Counted from the first letter of the stretch, positions 34,217 to 43,133 are shown. The stretch: DNA of 64,000 bases from Streptomyces sp. GESEQ-4 (GCF_017948455.1 NZ_JAFFSU010000007.1:62001-126000), one strand, 5' to 3'. The notes: generated from the letters alone by a model not told the origin. Numbers and translations are program-made.

Positions 34217-34486
34217 ATGGAACAGATAACAGTGCGCAGCAGGGCGAGGGTCCCTGCGATCACCTGCGGGAGCAGCGCGACCAGTTCGCGCCTCGACCGC
34301 CATCTCTCGGTACTGGCAGGTCCTGCCGTGCCGCACACGGAGGCAGCCGAGGCGACCTCGCTGATGCGCGAGATCACCGCACGTGACACCCCGCGCCAGC
34401 GCAGCGACAGGGGCAAGAAGGTGGGCCGGCTCTCGCTCTTCGCGCCACTGCGGCGGCTGCGCCGTTCGCTGTTCGGCGACCGCTGA
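34217..34486 (+). CDS. Hypothetical small basic protein
   Basis: 89 residues from an ATG at 34217 with GGTGGGGAG seven bases ahead. An upstream ATG in the same frame at 34151 is less likely. Ser/Arg/Thr rich. The end KKVGRLSLFAPLRRLRRSLFGDR is a positively charged amphipathic helix, which could bind membrane or nucleic acid. I do not recognise the family. It follows the anti-sigma gene with 126 bases between, so a separate promoter is likely. It runs towards the CoA transferase gene. Confidence 0.6.
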   Translation: MEQITVRSRARVPAITCGSSATSSRLDRHLSVLAGPAVPHTEAAEATSLMREITARDTPRQRSDRGKKVGRLSLFAPLRRLRRSLFGDR

Positions 34487-34527
34487 GCACCACCGCGCTT
34501 CTCGAGACCGTTCCTCGAGTCCCGCGC

Positions 34528-35736
34528 TCAGGCCGCCACACCGTCCCGGCGCAACGCTGCGATCTCCTGGTCCGTCATCCCCACGGCACGCAGCAACGAT
34601 TCGGTGTGCTCCCCGAGCGCGGGCACGGCCCCCATCCGTGCCTCGTCCCCGCCCGGCATGGTGATGGGCGGCAGCAGTGCCCGTAGCGGCCCCACCGGCG
34701 ACTCCACCTCCCGCCACCGCCCCCTGGCCGCCAGCTGCGGATGCTCCGCGACCTCCCGTACGTCCCTGAGCCTGGCGCAGGCGATGCCCGCGGCCTCCAG
34801 GCGCGCCACCGCCATATCAGGATCCAGCGCGGCCAGCGCCTTCGCGACGGCCGCGTCCGTACGTTCCCGGTTCGCCACCCGCGCCGCGTTCGTCGCGTAC
34901 GCCGGATCGCTCCCCAACTCCGGCCGCCCCAGCACCTGTTCGGCCAGCCGCCGCCACTCCCGGTCGTTCTGCACCGACAGCAGCACCCCGCCGCCGCCCG
35001 CCGTCGGATAGGCGTCGTACGGCGCGATGACGGCGTGCGCGAGCCCGGTGCGCGCCGGGGGTGTGCCGTCGTGCATCACATGGTGCAGCGGATGCCCCAT
35101 CCACTCCGCGAGCGCCTCCAGCATCGACACCTCGACCGGCCCGCCACGGCCCGTCGTCCCCCGCCGCACGAGCGCCGCGAGGACGCCTGAGAAGGCGTAC
35201 ATGGCCGCCGCGATGTCGGCCGCCGGAATCCCCGCCTTCACCGGCTGCTCCGGCGTCCCGGTCACCGACACCAGCCCCGCCTCGCACTGCACGAGCATGT
35301 CGTACGCCCGCTTGTCCGCGTACGGCCCCGACGCCCCGTATCCGGAGATGTCCACGGCGACCAGCCGCGGGTGCGCCGCGCAGAGCGTGGCCGCGTCGAG
35401 CCCGAGCCGGGCGGCGGCCCCCTGGGCGAGGTTCTGCACGAACACATCCGCGTCCGCCACCAGCCGCCGTACGACATCGAGTCCGCGCGGGTCCTTCAGA
35501 TCGAGGGCGATCGACTCCTTGCCCCGGTTGCACCACACGAAGTGCGAGGCGAGGCCGCGCGCGGCGGTGTCGTAGCCGCGGGCGAAGTCGCCGCCGTCGA
35601 TCCGCTCGACCTTGATGACACGGGCGCCCAGGTCGGCGAGCTGACGAGTGGCGAAGGGGGCGGCGACGGCCTGTTCGACGGAGACGACGGTGATGCCTTC
35701 GAGGGGCAGGGGAAGCGGATCCATGCCGTGGATCAT
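34528..35736 (-). CDS. Family III CoA transferase (CaiB/BaiF)
   Basis: 402 residues. PLEGITVVSVEQAVAAPFATRQLADLGARVIKVERIDGGDFARGYD opens the family, with the catalytic Asp in VSVTG...GIPAADIAAAMYAFSGVLAALVRRG. WCNRGKESIALDLKDPRGLDVVRRLVADADVFVQN is a strongly conserved block. Members move CoA between organic acids without a covalent thioester on Glu. The substrate cannot be told. No acyl-CoA genes lie next to it. MDPLPLPLEG at 35724 is an alternative start. Confidence 0.88.
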   Translation of the reverse strand: MIHGMDPLPLPLEGITVVSVEQAVAAPFATRQLADLGARVIKVERIDGGDFARGYDTAARGLASHFVWCNRGKESIALDLKDPRGLDVVRRLVADADVFVQNLAQGAAARLGLDAATLCAAHPRLVAVDISGYGASGPYADKRAYDMLVQCEAGLVSVTGTPEQPVKAGIPAADIAAAMYAFSGVLAALVRRGTTGRGGPVEVSMLEALAEWMGHPLHHVMHDGTPPARTGLAHAVIAPYDAYPTAGGGGVLLSVQNDREWRRLAEQVLGRPELGSDPAYATNAARVANRERTDAAVAKALAALDPDMAVARLEAAGIACARLRDVREVAEHPQLAARGRWREVESPVGPLRALLPPITMPGGDEARMGAVPALGEHTESLLRAVGMTDQEIAALRRDGVAA

Positions 35737-35773
35737 GACCCACGAGTGGCGCTCCGCGGAAGGAGGGCCCGCC

Positions 35774-36556
35774 TCACCGCTCGCCGCGTGCGTACCGTCG
35801 TACGGCGAGCGGCCCGAAGACGGCGATCAGCACCGCGCACCAGGCCAGCGACCCGGCCACGGGATGCGCCACCGGCCAGGCGGAGCCCTCCGGCACCGGA
35901 GCGTTGCCGAACAGGTCCCGCAGGGCCGTGGTCACCGCGCTGATCGGGTTCCACTCGGCGATCGTGCGCAGCCAGCCCGGCAGATTGTCCGTGGGGATGT
36001 AGGCGTTGGACAGCAGCGGCAGCATGAACGTCGCGCTGCCGAGCTGACCGGCGGCCTCCTCGCTCCGGGACAGCAGCCCGAGGAAGATCCCGACCCAGGT
36101 GCAGGCGAACCGGAACAGCAGCAACAGCCCGACGGCACCGGCCGCTTCCAGCGCGGACCCCTCGATGCGCCAGCCCACCGCGAGCCCGACCAGCAGATAC
36201 GGCACGGTCCCGACCGCCGTGACGACGACATCGGCGACCGCCTGACCGAGGGGGACGGCCCCTCGGCTCATCGGCAGCGTGCGGAGCCGGTCCGTCACCC
36301 CTCGGTGTGAGTCCTGGGCCGCCTGGAACATCCCCGTCATGATCCCGTTGGCGGCGGTCGCCACCAGCAGCCCCGGCACGAGGAAGGACCGGTACTCCGC
36401 GCCCGGCATCGCGAGGGCGCTGCCGAAGACATAGCCGAAGAACAGCAGCATCGTGATCGGCATGGTCTGGGTGAGGATCACCAGCGCCGGGTTGTTCCGC
36501 GTCCGCCGCAGTTGCCGGCCGAGCATGGCGGTGCCGTCGAATGCCAAGGTGCTCAT
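35774..36556 (-). CDS. ABC-2 permease of a DrrB-type exporter
   Basis: 260 residues with six predicted helices. It begins LAFDGTAMLGRQLRRTRNNP, and PMSRGAVPLGQAVADVVVTAVGTVPYLLVGLAVGWRIEG is the conserved loop seen in DrrB/daunorubicin-type permeases, followed by FMLPLLSNAYIPTDNLPGWLRTIAEWNPISAVTTALRDLFGN. It pairs with the ATPase gene, overlapping by four bases, to make one efflux pump. Under TetR control by position. Confidence 0.9.
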   Translation of the reverse strand: MSTLAFDGTAMLGRQLRRTRNNPALVILTQTMPITMLLFFGYVFGSALAMPGAEYRSFLVPGLLVATAANGIMTGMFQAAQDSHRGVTDRLRTLPMSRGAVPLGQAVADVVVTAVGTVPYLLVGLAVGWRIEGSALEAAGAVGLLLLFRFACTWVGIFLGLLSRSEEAAGQLGSATFMLPLLSNAYIPTDNLPGWLRTIAEWNPISAVTTALRDLFGNAPVPEGSAWPVAHPVAGSLAWCAVLIAVFGPLAVRRYARGER

Positions 36557-37497
36557 GCCACCAGTTCCTTTCCTGCGGTCAGTCGGAGGAAGACGTCGTC
36601 GAGGCTGGGCGGACGCAGGCTCGCGTCGAGCAACGGCACGCCCGCCGCGTCGAGTTCACGCACGAGACGGGGGACGGTGAGGGTCTGGTCGGCGGTGACC
36701 GCGCCGACCGCGTTGCGTGCGCGGTCGAACGAGGGCTCGCTGCCGGTGAGTCGGTCCAGGACGGCGGCGGCCTCGGTCAGGGCGTCGGCGTGGGCGACAA
36801 CGACTTCGGCGTACGACCCGATGAGTGCCTTGAGTTGAGCGGGGGAGCCGGTGTGGGCGACCCGTCCGCGGTCCACCAGGGCGATGTCGTCGGCGAGTTG
36901 ATCGGCCTCGGCCAGATACTGCGTGGTGAGCAGTACGGTCGTGCCGTCCGCCTTGAGGTCGCGGACCGCGTCCCAGATCTGATTGCGGGTGGCCGGGTCG
37001 AGGCCGGTGGTGGGCTCGTCGAGGAAGAGCACGTCGGGGCGGCGGATCAGGCTCGCCGCCAGGTCCAGACGCCGCCGCATCCCGCCCGAGTAGGTGGACG
37101 CCGGGCGGTCGGCGGCCTCGGTCAGCCCGAAGCGGTCCAGCAGCTCGCCCGCCCGCTCCGCCGGCCCCCGTACCCGGTGCAGCCGCGCGAACAGCCGCAG
37201 GTTCTGCCGCCCGGTGAGGTCCCCGTCGACCGACGCGTACTGCCCGGTGACGCCTATCCGGCGGCGTACGGCCGCCGCCTCCCGTACCAGGTCGTGCCCG
37301 GCGACCCGGGCCGACCCCGCGTCGGGCCGCAGCAGCGTGGTGAGCAGTCGGACGGCGGTGGTCTTGCCCGCGCCGTTGGGCCCGAGGACCCCGCAGACCG
37401 AGCCCTGCGCGACGGCCAGGTCCAGTCCGCGCAGGGCGTGTACCGCCCCGAACCGCTTCTCCAGGCCCTCACTAAGTACAGCGTACGTAGAAGTCAT
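36553..37497 (-). CDS. DrrA-type ABC exporter ATPase
   Basis: 314 residues from the ATG at 37497. GVLGPNGAGKTTAVRLLTTLLRPDAGSARVAGHDL is Walker A, YSGGMRRRLDLAASLIRRPDVLFLDEPTTGLDPATRNQIWDAV holds the signature, Walker B and D-loop, and LLTTQYLAEADQLADDIALVDRGRVAHTGSPAQLKALIG is the usual DrrA continuation. The C-terminal 80 residues match the DrrA regulatory tail (ending LDDVFLRLTAGKE). It powers the neighbouring permease, exporting a hydrophobic drug or lipid. A palindrome-like operator overlaps codons 3-7. Confidence 0.93.
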   Translation of the reverse strand: MTSTYAVLSEGLEKRFGAVHALRGLDLAVAQGSVCGVLGPNGAGKTTAVRLLTTLLRPDAGSARVAGHDLVREAAAVRRRIGVTGQYASVDGDLTGRQNLRLFARLHRVRGPAERAGELLDRFGLTEAADRPASTYSGGMRRRLDLAASLIRRPDVLFLDEPTTGLDPATRNQIWDAVRDLKADGTTVLLTTQYLAEADQLADDIALVDRGRVAHTGSPAQLKALIGSYAEVVVAHADALTEAAAVLDRLTGSEPSFDRARNAVGAVTADQTLTVPRLVRELDAAGVPLLDASLRPPSLDDVFLRLTAGKELVA

Positions 37498-37528
37498 GGG
37501 TCGACCATAGCGCACTACGTACGCTGTA
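37477..37528. promoter_or_regulatory. Operator pair between exporter and TetR genes
   Basis: TACAGCGTACGTAG (37477-37490) and CTACGTACGCTGTA (37515-37528) are inverted copies, centre to centre 38 bases. The first lies inside the first codons of the ATPase gene and the second between the two genes. Both contain GTACGT cores and should bind the divergent TetR protein. Confidence 0.75.
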
Positions 37529-37560
37529 CGTAACTAGGATGGAGGCCGAGGTGATGATCG

Positions 37561-38271
37561 ATGGCGGGCCGAGCGGCCGAACCCGAAGTGATCTGGGCAC
37601 GTCCCGAGCGGACGGGCCGGGGGCCGAAACCCGCGTACACCCGCGCCGACATCGCGGCGGCGGCCGTGCGGGTCGCCGACGCGGAGGGGCTGGACGCGCT
37701 CTCGATGCGGCGGGTGGCCGGTGAGCTGGGCTGCGGCACGATGTCGCTCTACAACTACGTCCCCCGCAAGGAGGACCTGCACGAGCTGATGATCGATGCG
37801 ATCGGTGCCGAGCACGACATCCGGGAACCCTCGGGCGACTGGCGCGCGGACATGCTCCGCAACGCCCGGGAGACGCGCGCCATCATGCACCGCCACACCT
37901 GGGTGCCGCGGCTGATGTCGGGCGTGTACGGCGTCAGCCCCAACTCCCTGCGCTATCTGGATCACTGCCTGGACTGCCTCGAACCGCTCGACCTCCCGTA
38001 CGGCCCCAAGATGGAGCTGGTCGCGCTGCTCAACGCCGTGGTGACGACGTACGTCGCGAACGAGATCGCCACCGCCGAGCGAACCCGGTCCGTGCCCTGG
38101 TCCGCGGAGGAGGAGAACGCGGTCCGTATCGCCTACCTCGGCAGCCAGGTGGCCACCGGTGCGTATCCGCGACTGGCTGCGGCGTTCATGGAGCAGAGCG
38201 GGCCGGTTGATATGGAGGGGGTGTTTGAGCGGGCGCTGGGGCGGGTGCTGGATGCTTTTGACCCGGACTAG
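37561..38271 (+). CDS. TetR-family regulator of the DrrAB-type exporter
   Basis: 236 residues, divergent from the exporter, with GAGG nine bases before the ATG. The helix-turn-helix is RADIAAAAVRVADAEGLDALSMRRVAGELGCGTMSLYNYVPRKEDLHELM. The C-terminal domain looks like the TetR_C group (MDIHRHTWVPRLMSG-type segment, then YGPKMELVALLNAVVTTYVANEI). It likely represses the pump and itself and is released by the pump's substrate. Confidence 0.9.
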   Translation: MAGRAAEPEVIWARPERTGRGPKPAYTRADIAAAAVRVADAEGLDALSMRRVAGELGCGTMSLYNYVPRKEDLHELMIDAIGAEHDIREPSGDWRADMLRNARETRAIMHRHTWVPRLMSGVYGVSPNSLRYLDHCLDCLEPLDLPYGPKMELVALLNAVVTTYVANEIATAERTRSVPWSAEEENAVRIAYLGSQVATGAYPRLAAAFMEQSGPVDMEGVFERALGRVLDAFDPD

Positions 38272-38284
38272 TGCTGGTAGTTCG

Positions 38285-38366
38285 TCGGGTGCGGGTGCGT
38301 TGGGGCTGGTCGCGCCCACGCGGCGGAGCCGCAAATCGATACAGCCCCGCGCCCCTGAAGGGGCGC
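38285..38366. repeat. Intergenic palindromic repeat, long form, copy 2
   Basis: It ends in GCGCCCCT-GA-AGGGGCGC (38349-38366), which overlaps the stop codon region of the type ISP gene. The 46-base core at 38311-38356 is the exact reverse complement of 39554-39599. In this long form an extra stretch with CGGCGGAGCCGCAAATCGAT is present between hairpin and tail. Confidence 0.85.
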
Positions 38367-39523
38367 TACAGCAGCGTTAGTTGGCCCTCCGGGCCCTCCT
38401 CGTGTGTGTCCAGTACCGATGCCGGGCGGCGGGACCGGGGCGGCGGTGGGAGTACGGCCGCCTTGTGCAGGTCGGTTGCTGTGATGGGGGACGTCAACTG
38501 GGACGGGAGGGGTGGGACTTCGGAGAGCAGGGCCAGTGCGGTGATCAGCTCCAGCAGCTCCGACGTCCAGGTCTGGGGCCAGGTGGCCGGGCGGATCGAT
38601 TCGAGGGTGCCCGGTGGTTCGGTGGGTGCTGTCCGTGCCGTGAACCATGCCTCCAGCACCCGGACCCCGCTCACCTCGAAGTCCCAGGCCTCGGGCGGTA
38701 CCGGGGAGATACGGCCCTCGTCGATCTGCAGGGCCTCCTCCTCGCGGTCGTAGAGGAGGGTGTGCGGCCGGGCCGGAAGCGGGGCGCGGACGTAGGGCCG
38801 GCGACCGCCGGGGAGCTTCGGGCGCTCGCCGTCGCGGCACATCAGCCGGAGCACCCGACGGCCCGACTCCACGCCCAGCGCCCAGAGTTCGGGGTCCCCG
38901 GTGAGGGGCACGGCGAGGTCGACACGGACCGCCGCCATGATCCAGGCCAGCACGTCCACCGGCTCCGGCACCTCGCCCAGACGCTCACCCAGGTACTCCA
39001 ACAGGCCCGGCGCCAGGTTCGGGTCCACCCCGCCCGGACGGCGATACAGCGGCCGGACACGGCCCGGCCGCAGCAGCGGCAGCAGTGAAGTCGCCAGGAG
39101 AACCGGCCCGGCCCCACCGCCCGCCGTCTCTGCCACGAACACCTGCCGCTCGTCCGCCACCCGCCACAACTCCGGCCGCGCCACGTCGATCAGCCGGTGA
39201 TCGGGGATCAGCCACTGCTCATCGAAGGGCGCGTGCAGCACGCGCACGGGTTCCGGGCACGGCCCGGCGGCCCGGGCCAGCTTCTCCGTGCCGCTGCTCT
39301 GCCCCGGCAACTGCCCGACCGCCGAGTGCAGCGTCCGCGACCGCGTCGGCTCGAACAACGCCTCCCGATCCGGCCCCTCGGCCTTCACCAACGCATCCCA
39401 CCGAGCTTTCAGGGACGCCGCATCGGGCCCCGTCGGCCACCCCCGCCCGATCCGCGGCGATGCGACGGACCACGGCATGAGATCCGTCAGCAGCGGAGCG
39501 TCGTCGTGCGTCACGCAGAGCAT
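38366..39523 (-). CDS. Type ISP restriction/modification-like protein (C-terminal specificity domain only)
   Basis: 385 residues from the ATG at 39523. A GTG at 39514 (VTHDDAPLLTDLMPWSVASPR) may be the true start. LMPWSVASPRIGRGWPTGPDAASLKARWDALVKAEGPDREALFEPTRSR and VRVLHAPFDEQWLIPDHRLIDVARPELW match the C-terminal specificity domain of type ISP enzymes such as LlaBIII. The helicase, nuclease and methyltransferase parts of those enzymes are absent here. Full-length standalone copies of this kind occur in Streptomyces. Function unknown; methylation by itself is not expected. The gene lies between two inverted repeats. Confidence 0.75.
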   Translation of the reverse strand: MLCVTHDDAPLLTDLMPWSVASPRIGRGWPTGPDAASLKARWDALVKAEGPDREALFEPTRSRTLHSAVGQLPGQSSGTEKLARAAGPCPEPVRVLHAPFDEQWLIPDHRLIDVARPELWRVADERQVFVAETAGGGAGPVLLATSLLPLLRPGRVRPLYRRPGGVDPNLAPGLLEYLGERLGEVPEPVDVLAWIMAAVRVDLAVPLTGDPELWALGVESGRRVLRLMCRDGERPKLPGGRRPYVRAPLPARPHTLLYDREEEALQIDEGRISPVPPEAWDFEVSGVRVLEAWFTARTAPTEPPGTLESIRPATWPQTWTSELLELITALALLSEVPPLPSQLTSPITATDLHKAAVLPPPPRSRRPASVLDTHEEGPEGQLTLL

Positions 39524-39544
39524 CGTAGAACCTGGGTAAGACAA

Positions 39545-39622
39545 GCGCCCCAAAGGGGCGCGGGGCTGTATCGATTTGCGGCTCCGCCGCGTGGGCGCGA
39601 CAAGCCCCCACAAACCCGCAGA
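39545..39622. repeat. Intergenic palindromic repeat, long form, copy 3 (inverted to copy 2)
   Basis: Hairpin GCGCCCC-AAA-GGGGCGC (39545-39561), the 46-base shared core (39554-39599), then an ACAAACCCGCA tail. It sits just upstream of the type ISP gene start and of the 3' end of the GntR gene. Confidence 0.85.
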
Positions 39623-39629
39623 CAAAGAA

Positions 39630-40376
39630 CTACGCGTCCAGGCTCACTGTGAAGGAAAAACGATCGCCCCGATAGTGGATCACCGCCGCGTCCAGAACCC
39701 GCCCATCCCCGTCGTACGTCACCCCCGTGTAGTGCAGAATCGGGCTCAGCAACGGCACTTGGAGCAGCCGTGCCGTCTCCGGATCGGCGAGCCTCGCCTC
39801 CACCGTGTCCGTGATCCTGCTGATGTCCGCCCCGACGACATCCCGCAGCACCTTGGTCATCGGCCAGCGCAGCAGATCGGCGGGATCGATGCGCGTGGCC
39901 ATTTCGGGACGCACGTAGTTGCGGGCATGGTTCGTCGGCTCGCCCGTCTTCTCATCCCCACGCAGCCGGTGATACGTCGCCACCTCGTCGAGATCCGGGA
40001 AGTACTCGGCGAGTTCGCCCGGCACCGGCGCCTTGCCGTGGTCGAGGAGCTCGGTCGTCATGCCGGACTGCTGGGCCACGATCGCGTCCACGGAGCCGAG
40101 CAGCCGCACCGGGGCGCCTCTGATGGCATCCGGTTCGATGAACGTGCCGCGCCGGCGATGGCGGGTGATCAGCCCCTCGTCCTCCAGCTCCTTCAGCGCC
40201 TGCCGCATGGTCAGCACGCTCACGCCGTAGTGCCCCGCCAGCTGTTCCTCGGTCGGCAGCCGCAGCGGGTCCTGGGGCGAGCGGCCGAGGATCGAGGCGC
40301 GCAGCGACTGCGACACCTGATACCAGAGCGGCAGCTTGCGGTTCAGGACGATCGAGTCCGGGGCGAAGGAGGTCAT
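39630..40376 (-). CDS. GntR-family regulator (HutC/UTRA type)
   Basis: 248 residues. The winged helix part is LPLWYQVSQSLRASILGRSPQDPLRLPTEEQLAGHYGVSVLTMRQALKELEDEGLITRHRRRGTFIEP. The UTRA ligand domain follows (TGEPTNHARNYVRPEMATRIDPADLLRWPMTKVLRDVVG to LLSPILHYTGVTYDGDGRVLDAAVIHYRGDRFSF). It lies 27 bases downstream of hmgA, in the same direction, so it is probably co-transcribed and may respond to a tyrosine-catabolism intermediate. That link is inferred from position only. Confidence 0.92.
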   Translation of the reverse strand: MTSFAPDSIVLNRKLPLWYQVSQSLRASILGRSPQDPLRLPTEEQLAGHYGVSVLTMRQALKELEDEGLITRHRRRGTFIEPDAIRGAPVRLLGSVDAIVAQQSGMTTELLDHGKAPVPGELAEYFPDLDEVATYHRLRGDEKTGEPTNHARNYVRPEMATRIDPADLLRWPMTKVLRDVVGADISRITDTVEARLADPETARLLQVPLLSPILHYTGVTYDGDGRVLDAAVIHYRGDRFSFTVSLDA

Positions 40377-40403
40377 TGGGCCATCCGTACCGGCAGGCGA
40401 TCC

Positions 40404-41756
40404 TCAGTGCAAGGGGCGGAAGTGGCGTTCGAGGCCCTGCCACACGTCGTCGTACCGGCGCTGCAGATGCTCCGCCCCGGCCGCCTGCGCGGTCAGCGTC
40501 ACCGGCCAGCGGGTCTCGAACATGAACGCCAGCCCGTCGTCGACCTTGTGCGGCCGCAGCTCGGCGGTGCTCGCGCGGTCGAAGGTCTCCCGGTCCGGGC
40601 CGTGCGCCGACATCATGTTGTGGAGCGACCCGCCGCCCGGCACGAAGCCCTCCGCCTTCGCGTCGTACGCGCCCTCGATGAGCCCCATGTACTCGCTCAT
40701 CACGTTCCGGTGGAAGTACGGCGGCCGGAACGTGTCCTCGCCCACCAGCCAGCGCGGCGCGAACACGACGAAGTCCACGCCCGCGAGCCCCGGGGTGTCG
40801 CTCGGCGACGTCAGCACCGTGAAGATGGACGGATCCGGGTGGTCGTAGCTGATGGTGCCGAGCACATTGAAGCGGCGCAGGTCATAGGCGTACGGCACAT
40901 GGTTGCCGTGCCAGGCGACCACGTCGAGCGGGGAGTGGTCATAGGTGGCCGTCCACAGGTTCCCGCAGAACTTGTTGACCACCTCGACCGGACCCTCGAC
41001 CTCCTCGTACGCCGCCACGGGCGCCCGGAAATCCCGGGCGTTGGCAAGTCCGTTGGCACCGATCGGGCCGAGGTCGGGCAGTTGGAACGGCGCCCCATAG
41101 TTCTCGCACACATAACCCCGGGCGGAAGCATCCAGCAGCTCCACACGGAAGCGCACCCCACGAGGAACCAGCGCCACATGTCCCGGCTCCACATGCAGCA
41201 GCCCGAACTCCGTGCGCAGCAGCAGCCCGCCGTGCTCCGGCACGATCAGCAGCTCTCCGTCGGCGTCGCTGAAGACACGCTCCATGGAGGAGTTGGCGTG
41301 ATAGAGGTGCACGGCGATACCGGTGCGCTGGGTCGCGTCGCCGTTGCCGCCCAGGGTCCACAGGCCCCGCAGGAAGTCCGTGCCGGCCGGCGGCTCGGGC
41401 AGGGGGTTCCAGCGCAGCCGGTTCGGGTCGGGCACCGACTCCGTGAAGGGCGCCGTACGGATCGAGCCGTTCTCCGTGCGCGTGAACGCCGGGTGCGCGG
41501 CCGAGGGGCGGATCCGGTACAGCCAGGAGCGGCGGTTGTGGGCGCGGGGCTCGGTGAACGCCGTACCGCTGAGCTGCTCCGCGTACAGCCCGAGCGGGGC
41601 GCGCTGGGGCGAGTTGCGGCCCTCGGGCAGGGCGCCCGGGACGGCCTCGGAGCTGTGCTCATTGCCGAAACCGGAGAGGTAGGCCAGCCCCTCGGCGGTC
41701 TTTCGTGCTCCCCCACGCTCGAATGCGCTCACGTGGGAGGTACCCCCATCGCTCAT
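40404..41756 (-). CDS. hmgA: Homogentisate 1,2-dioxygenase
   Basis: 450 residues, family length about 430. [44 protein letters not shown] is the classic start. [26 protein letters not shown] and [42 protein letters not shown] are conserved. The iron ligands should include His in [23 protein letters not shown] with the nearby Glu, and the His in [15 protein letters not shown]. It opens the ring of homogentisate in tyrosine and phenylalanine breakdown, giving maleylacetoacetate. Residues about 7-17 are encoded by a hairpin repeat, so the true start may lie slightly downstream. Confidence 0.95.
   Translation of the reverse strand: MSDGGTSHVSAFERGGARKTAEGLAYLSGFGNEHSSEAVPGALPEGRNSPQRAPLGLYAEQLSGTAFTEPRAHNRRSWLYRIRPSAAHPAFTRTENGSIRTAPFTESVPDPNRLRWNPLPEPPAGTDFLRGLWTLGGNGDATQRTGIAVHLYHANSSMERVFSDADGELLIVPEHGGLLLRTEFGLLHVEPGHVALVPRGVRFRVELLDASARGYVCENYGAPFQLPDLGPIGANGLANARDFRAPVAAYEEVEGPVEVVNKFCGNLWTATYDHSPLDVVAWHGNHVPYAYDLRRFNVLGTISYDHPDPSIFTVLTSPSDTPGLAGVDFVVFAPRWLVGEDTFRPPYFHRNVMSEYMGLIEGAYDAKAEGFVPGGGSLHNMMSAHGPDRETFDRASTAELRPHKVDDGLAFMFETRWPVTLTAQAAGAEHLQRRYDDVWQGLERHFRPLH
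41708..41740. repeat. Hairpin repeat inside the hmgA 5' end
   Basis: CTCCCCCACG (41708-41717) and CGTGGGAGG (41732-41740) form a stem, with a further inverted CTCGAATGCG/CGC stretch inside. It encodes [10 protein letters not shown]-type residues of the predicted HmgA N-terminus. Hairpins of this kind occur between genes in Streptomyces. Here it lies in frame at the start of a gene. Confidence 0.6.
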
Positions 41757-41911
41757 GATCAGTGCTCCCTCGCGATCTGATTCCTATGCTCCACCGTAGG
41801 ATTGCGGTTTCGTGGGCGCAAGAGGGTCCCCATGACCTCCCCAGGTTGTACGCCGAGAACCCGACTCCAGGGGGATTCGAGGTGTCGGACCCTTGTTCTA
41901 CGCTCACCGCC

Positions 41912-42457
41912 ATGTCGTGGACACGTGTACTGCTCGCGGCGCTCGCGGTCTGTGTCCTGCTCCTCGCCGGAGCGGCGGGCTGCGGCGCCGGTGACGCGGG
42001 CGAGGGCGGGAGCCGGAAGAACGGGGAGTCGATGTCACCGGTCGGCGAGCTCCTCGATGCCACCGACGACGAGGGGCGGCGCTACCGCGAGGTGGACGAC
42101 GAGGACGCACCCGAGGTCGGCATCGAGGTGCAGCCGGACGCCGACGAGGGGTGGGACGTACGCCTGACGGTCCACAACTTCCGCTTCTCGCCGCCCGGCA
42201 CCGAGGCCGAGGCCGTGCCCGGCCGGGGTCTCGCCCACCTCTTCGTCGACGGCCGCCGCATCGCCCGGCTACGTGCCCCCGAGTACCGCCTTTCGGCCGA
42301 CCTCGTCCAGCGCGGCACCCACCACGTCACCGTCCGGCTCTACGCCGACGACGGCACCGTGTGGGCCGTGGACGGCGAGCCCGTCGAGAGCACGGCCGAC
42401 ATCACGGCGTCGCAGCCGGGGCCGACGGCGCGCACGAGCGCGCCCGCGGGGCGGTGA
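41912..42457 (+). CDS. Probable secreted lipoprotein, function unknown
   Basis: 181 residues from an ATG at 41912. The first 24 residues (WTRVLLAALAVCVLLLAGAAGC) are a lipoprotein signal, although the residue at -3 is Ala instead of Leu. A Gly/Glu-rich linker follows, then a domain with VGIEVQPDADEGWDVRLTVHNFRFSPPGTEAE and GRGLAHLFVDGRRIARLRAPEYRLSADLVQRGTHHVTVRLYADDGTVWAVDGEPV, a beta-rich fold recalling plastocyanin-like or YtkA-type outer proteins. No metal ligands are obvious. It is divergent from hmgA and close to the next TetR gene. Confidence 0.75.
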   Translation: MSWTRVLLAALAVCVLLLAGAAGCGAGDAGEGGSRKNGESMSPVGELLDATDDEGRRYREVDDEDAPEVGIEVQPDADEGWDVRLTVHNFRFSPPGTEAEAVPGRGLAHLFVDGRRIARLRAPEYRLSADLVQRGTHHVTVRLYADDGTVWAVDGEPVESTADITASQPGPTARTSAPAGR

Positions 42458-42509
42458 ATGTGGCCGACAACAGGGGGCGAGCTTCACCGGGCCCGGGCGG
42501 AGGGGCATC

Positions 42510-43133
42510 ATGAAACCCGTGCCCCATGCGACATCGCTCCGTCGTGCGCCCATCCAGCGGCGCAGCGCCGAACGGCTGACCAGGATCCTCGACGCCTGCG
42601 CCGACCTCCTCGACGAGGTCGGCTACGACGACCTGAGCACCCGTGCCGTCGCCCAGCGCGCGGGCGTCCCCATCGGCTCGGTCTACCGCTTCTTCGGCAA
42701 CAAACGGCAGATGGCCGACGCGCTGGCCCAGCGCAACCTCGAGCGCTACACCGAGCGCGTCACCGCCCGCCTCGAGGAGGCCGGCGACGGCGACGGAGGC
42801 TGGCGGGTCGCGATGGACGCCGTCCTCGACGAGTACCTCGCCATGAAGCGCACGGCGCCCGGCTTCTCCCTCGTCGACTTCGGCAACCAGATCCCGGTCG
42901 GCACCCGGCACTCCGAGCCCAACCACCGCGTCGCCGACCGTCTCACCGACCTGCTCTCCGGCTATCTCGAACGCAGCCCCGACGACGATCTGCGGCGCAC
43001 CTTCCTCATCGCCGTGGAAACCGCCGACACCCTCGTCCACCTGGCCTTCCGGGTGGCCCCCGAGGGCGACGAGAAGATCATCGAGGAGGCGCGGGAGCTG
43101 CTGCGGGCGTACCTGGCGCGCGTCCTGGACTGA
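42510..43133 (+). CDS. TetR-family regulator
   Basis: 207 residues. IQRRSAERLTRILDACADLLDEVGYDDLSTRAVAQRAGVPIGSVYRFFGNKRQMADALAQRN is the DNA-binding domain. The C-terminal domain has VALMKRTAP-type helices (YLAMKRTAPGFSLVDFGNQIPVGTRHSEPNHRVADRLTDLLSGYL), the TetR_C_17-like group common in Streptomyces. It lies 85 bases upstream of the molybdopterin oxidoreductase, with a palindrome between, so that gene is its probable target. Confidence 0.9.
   Translation: MKPVPHATSLRRAPIQRRSAERLTRILDACADLLDEVGYDDLSTRAVAQRAGVPIGSVYRFFGNKRQMADALAQRNLERYTERVTARLEEAGDGDGGWRVAMDAVLDEYLAMKRTAPGFSLVDFGNQIPVGTRHSEPNHRVADRLTDLLSGYLERSPDDDLRRTFLIAVETADTLVHLAFRVAPEGDEKIIEEARELLRAYLARVLD

Noticed and set aside
38366-39625. 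Longer start of the type ISP protein (upstream to 39625)
   Set aside because: The extra residues are encoded by the palindromic repeat and look unlike protein sequence.
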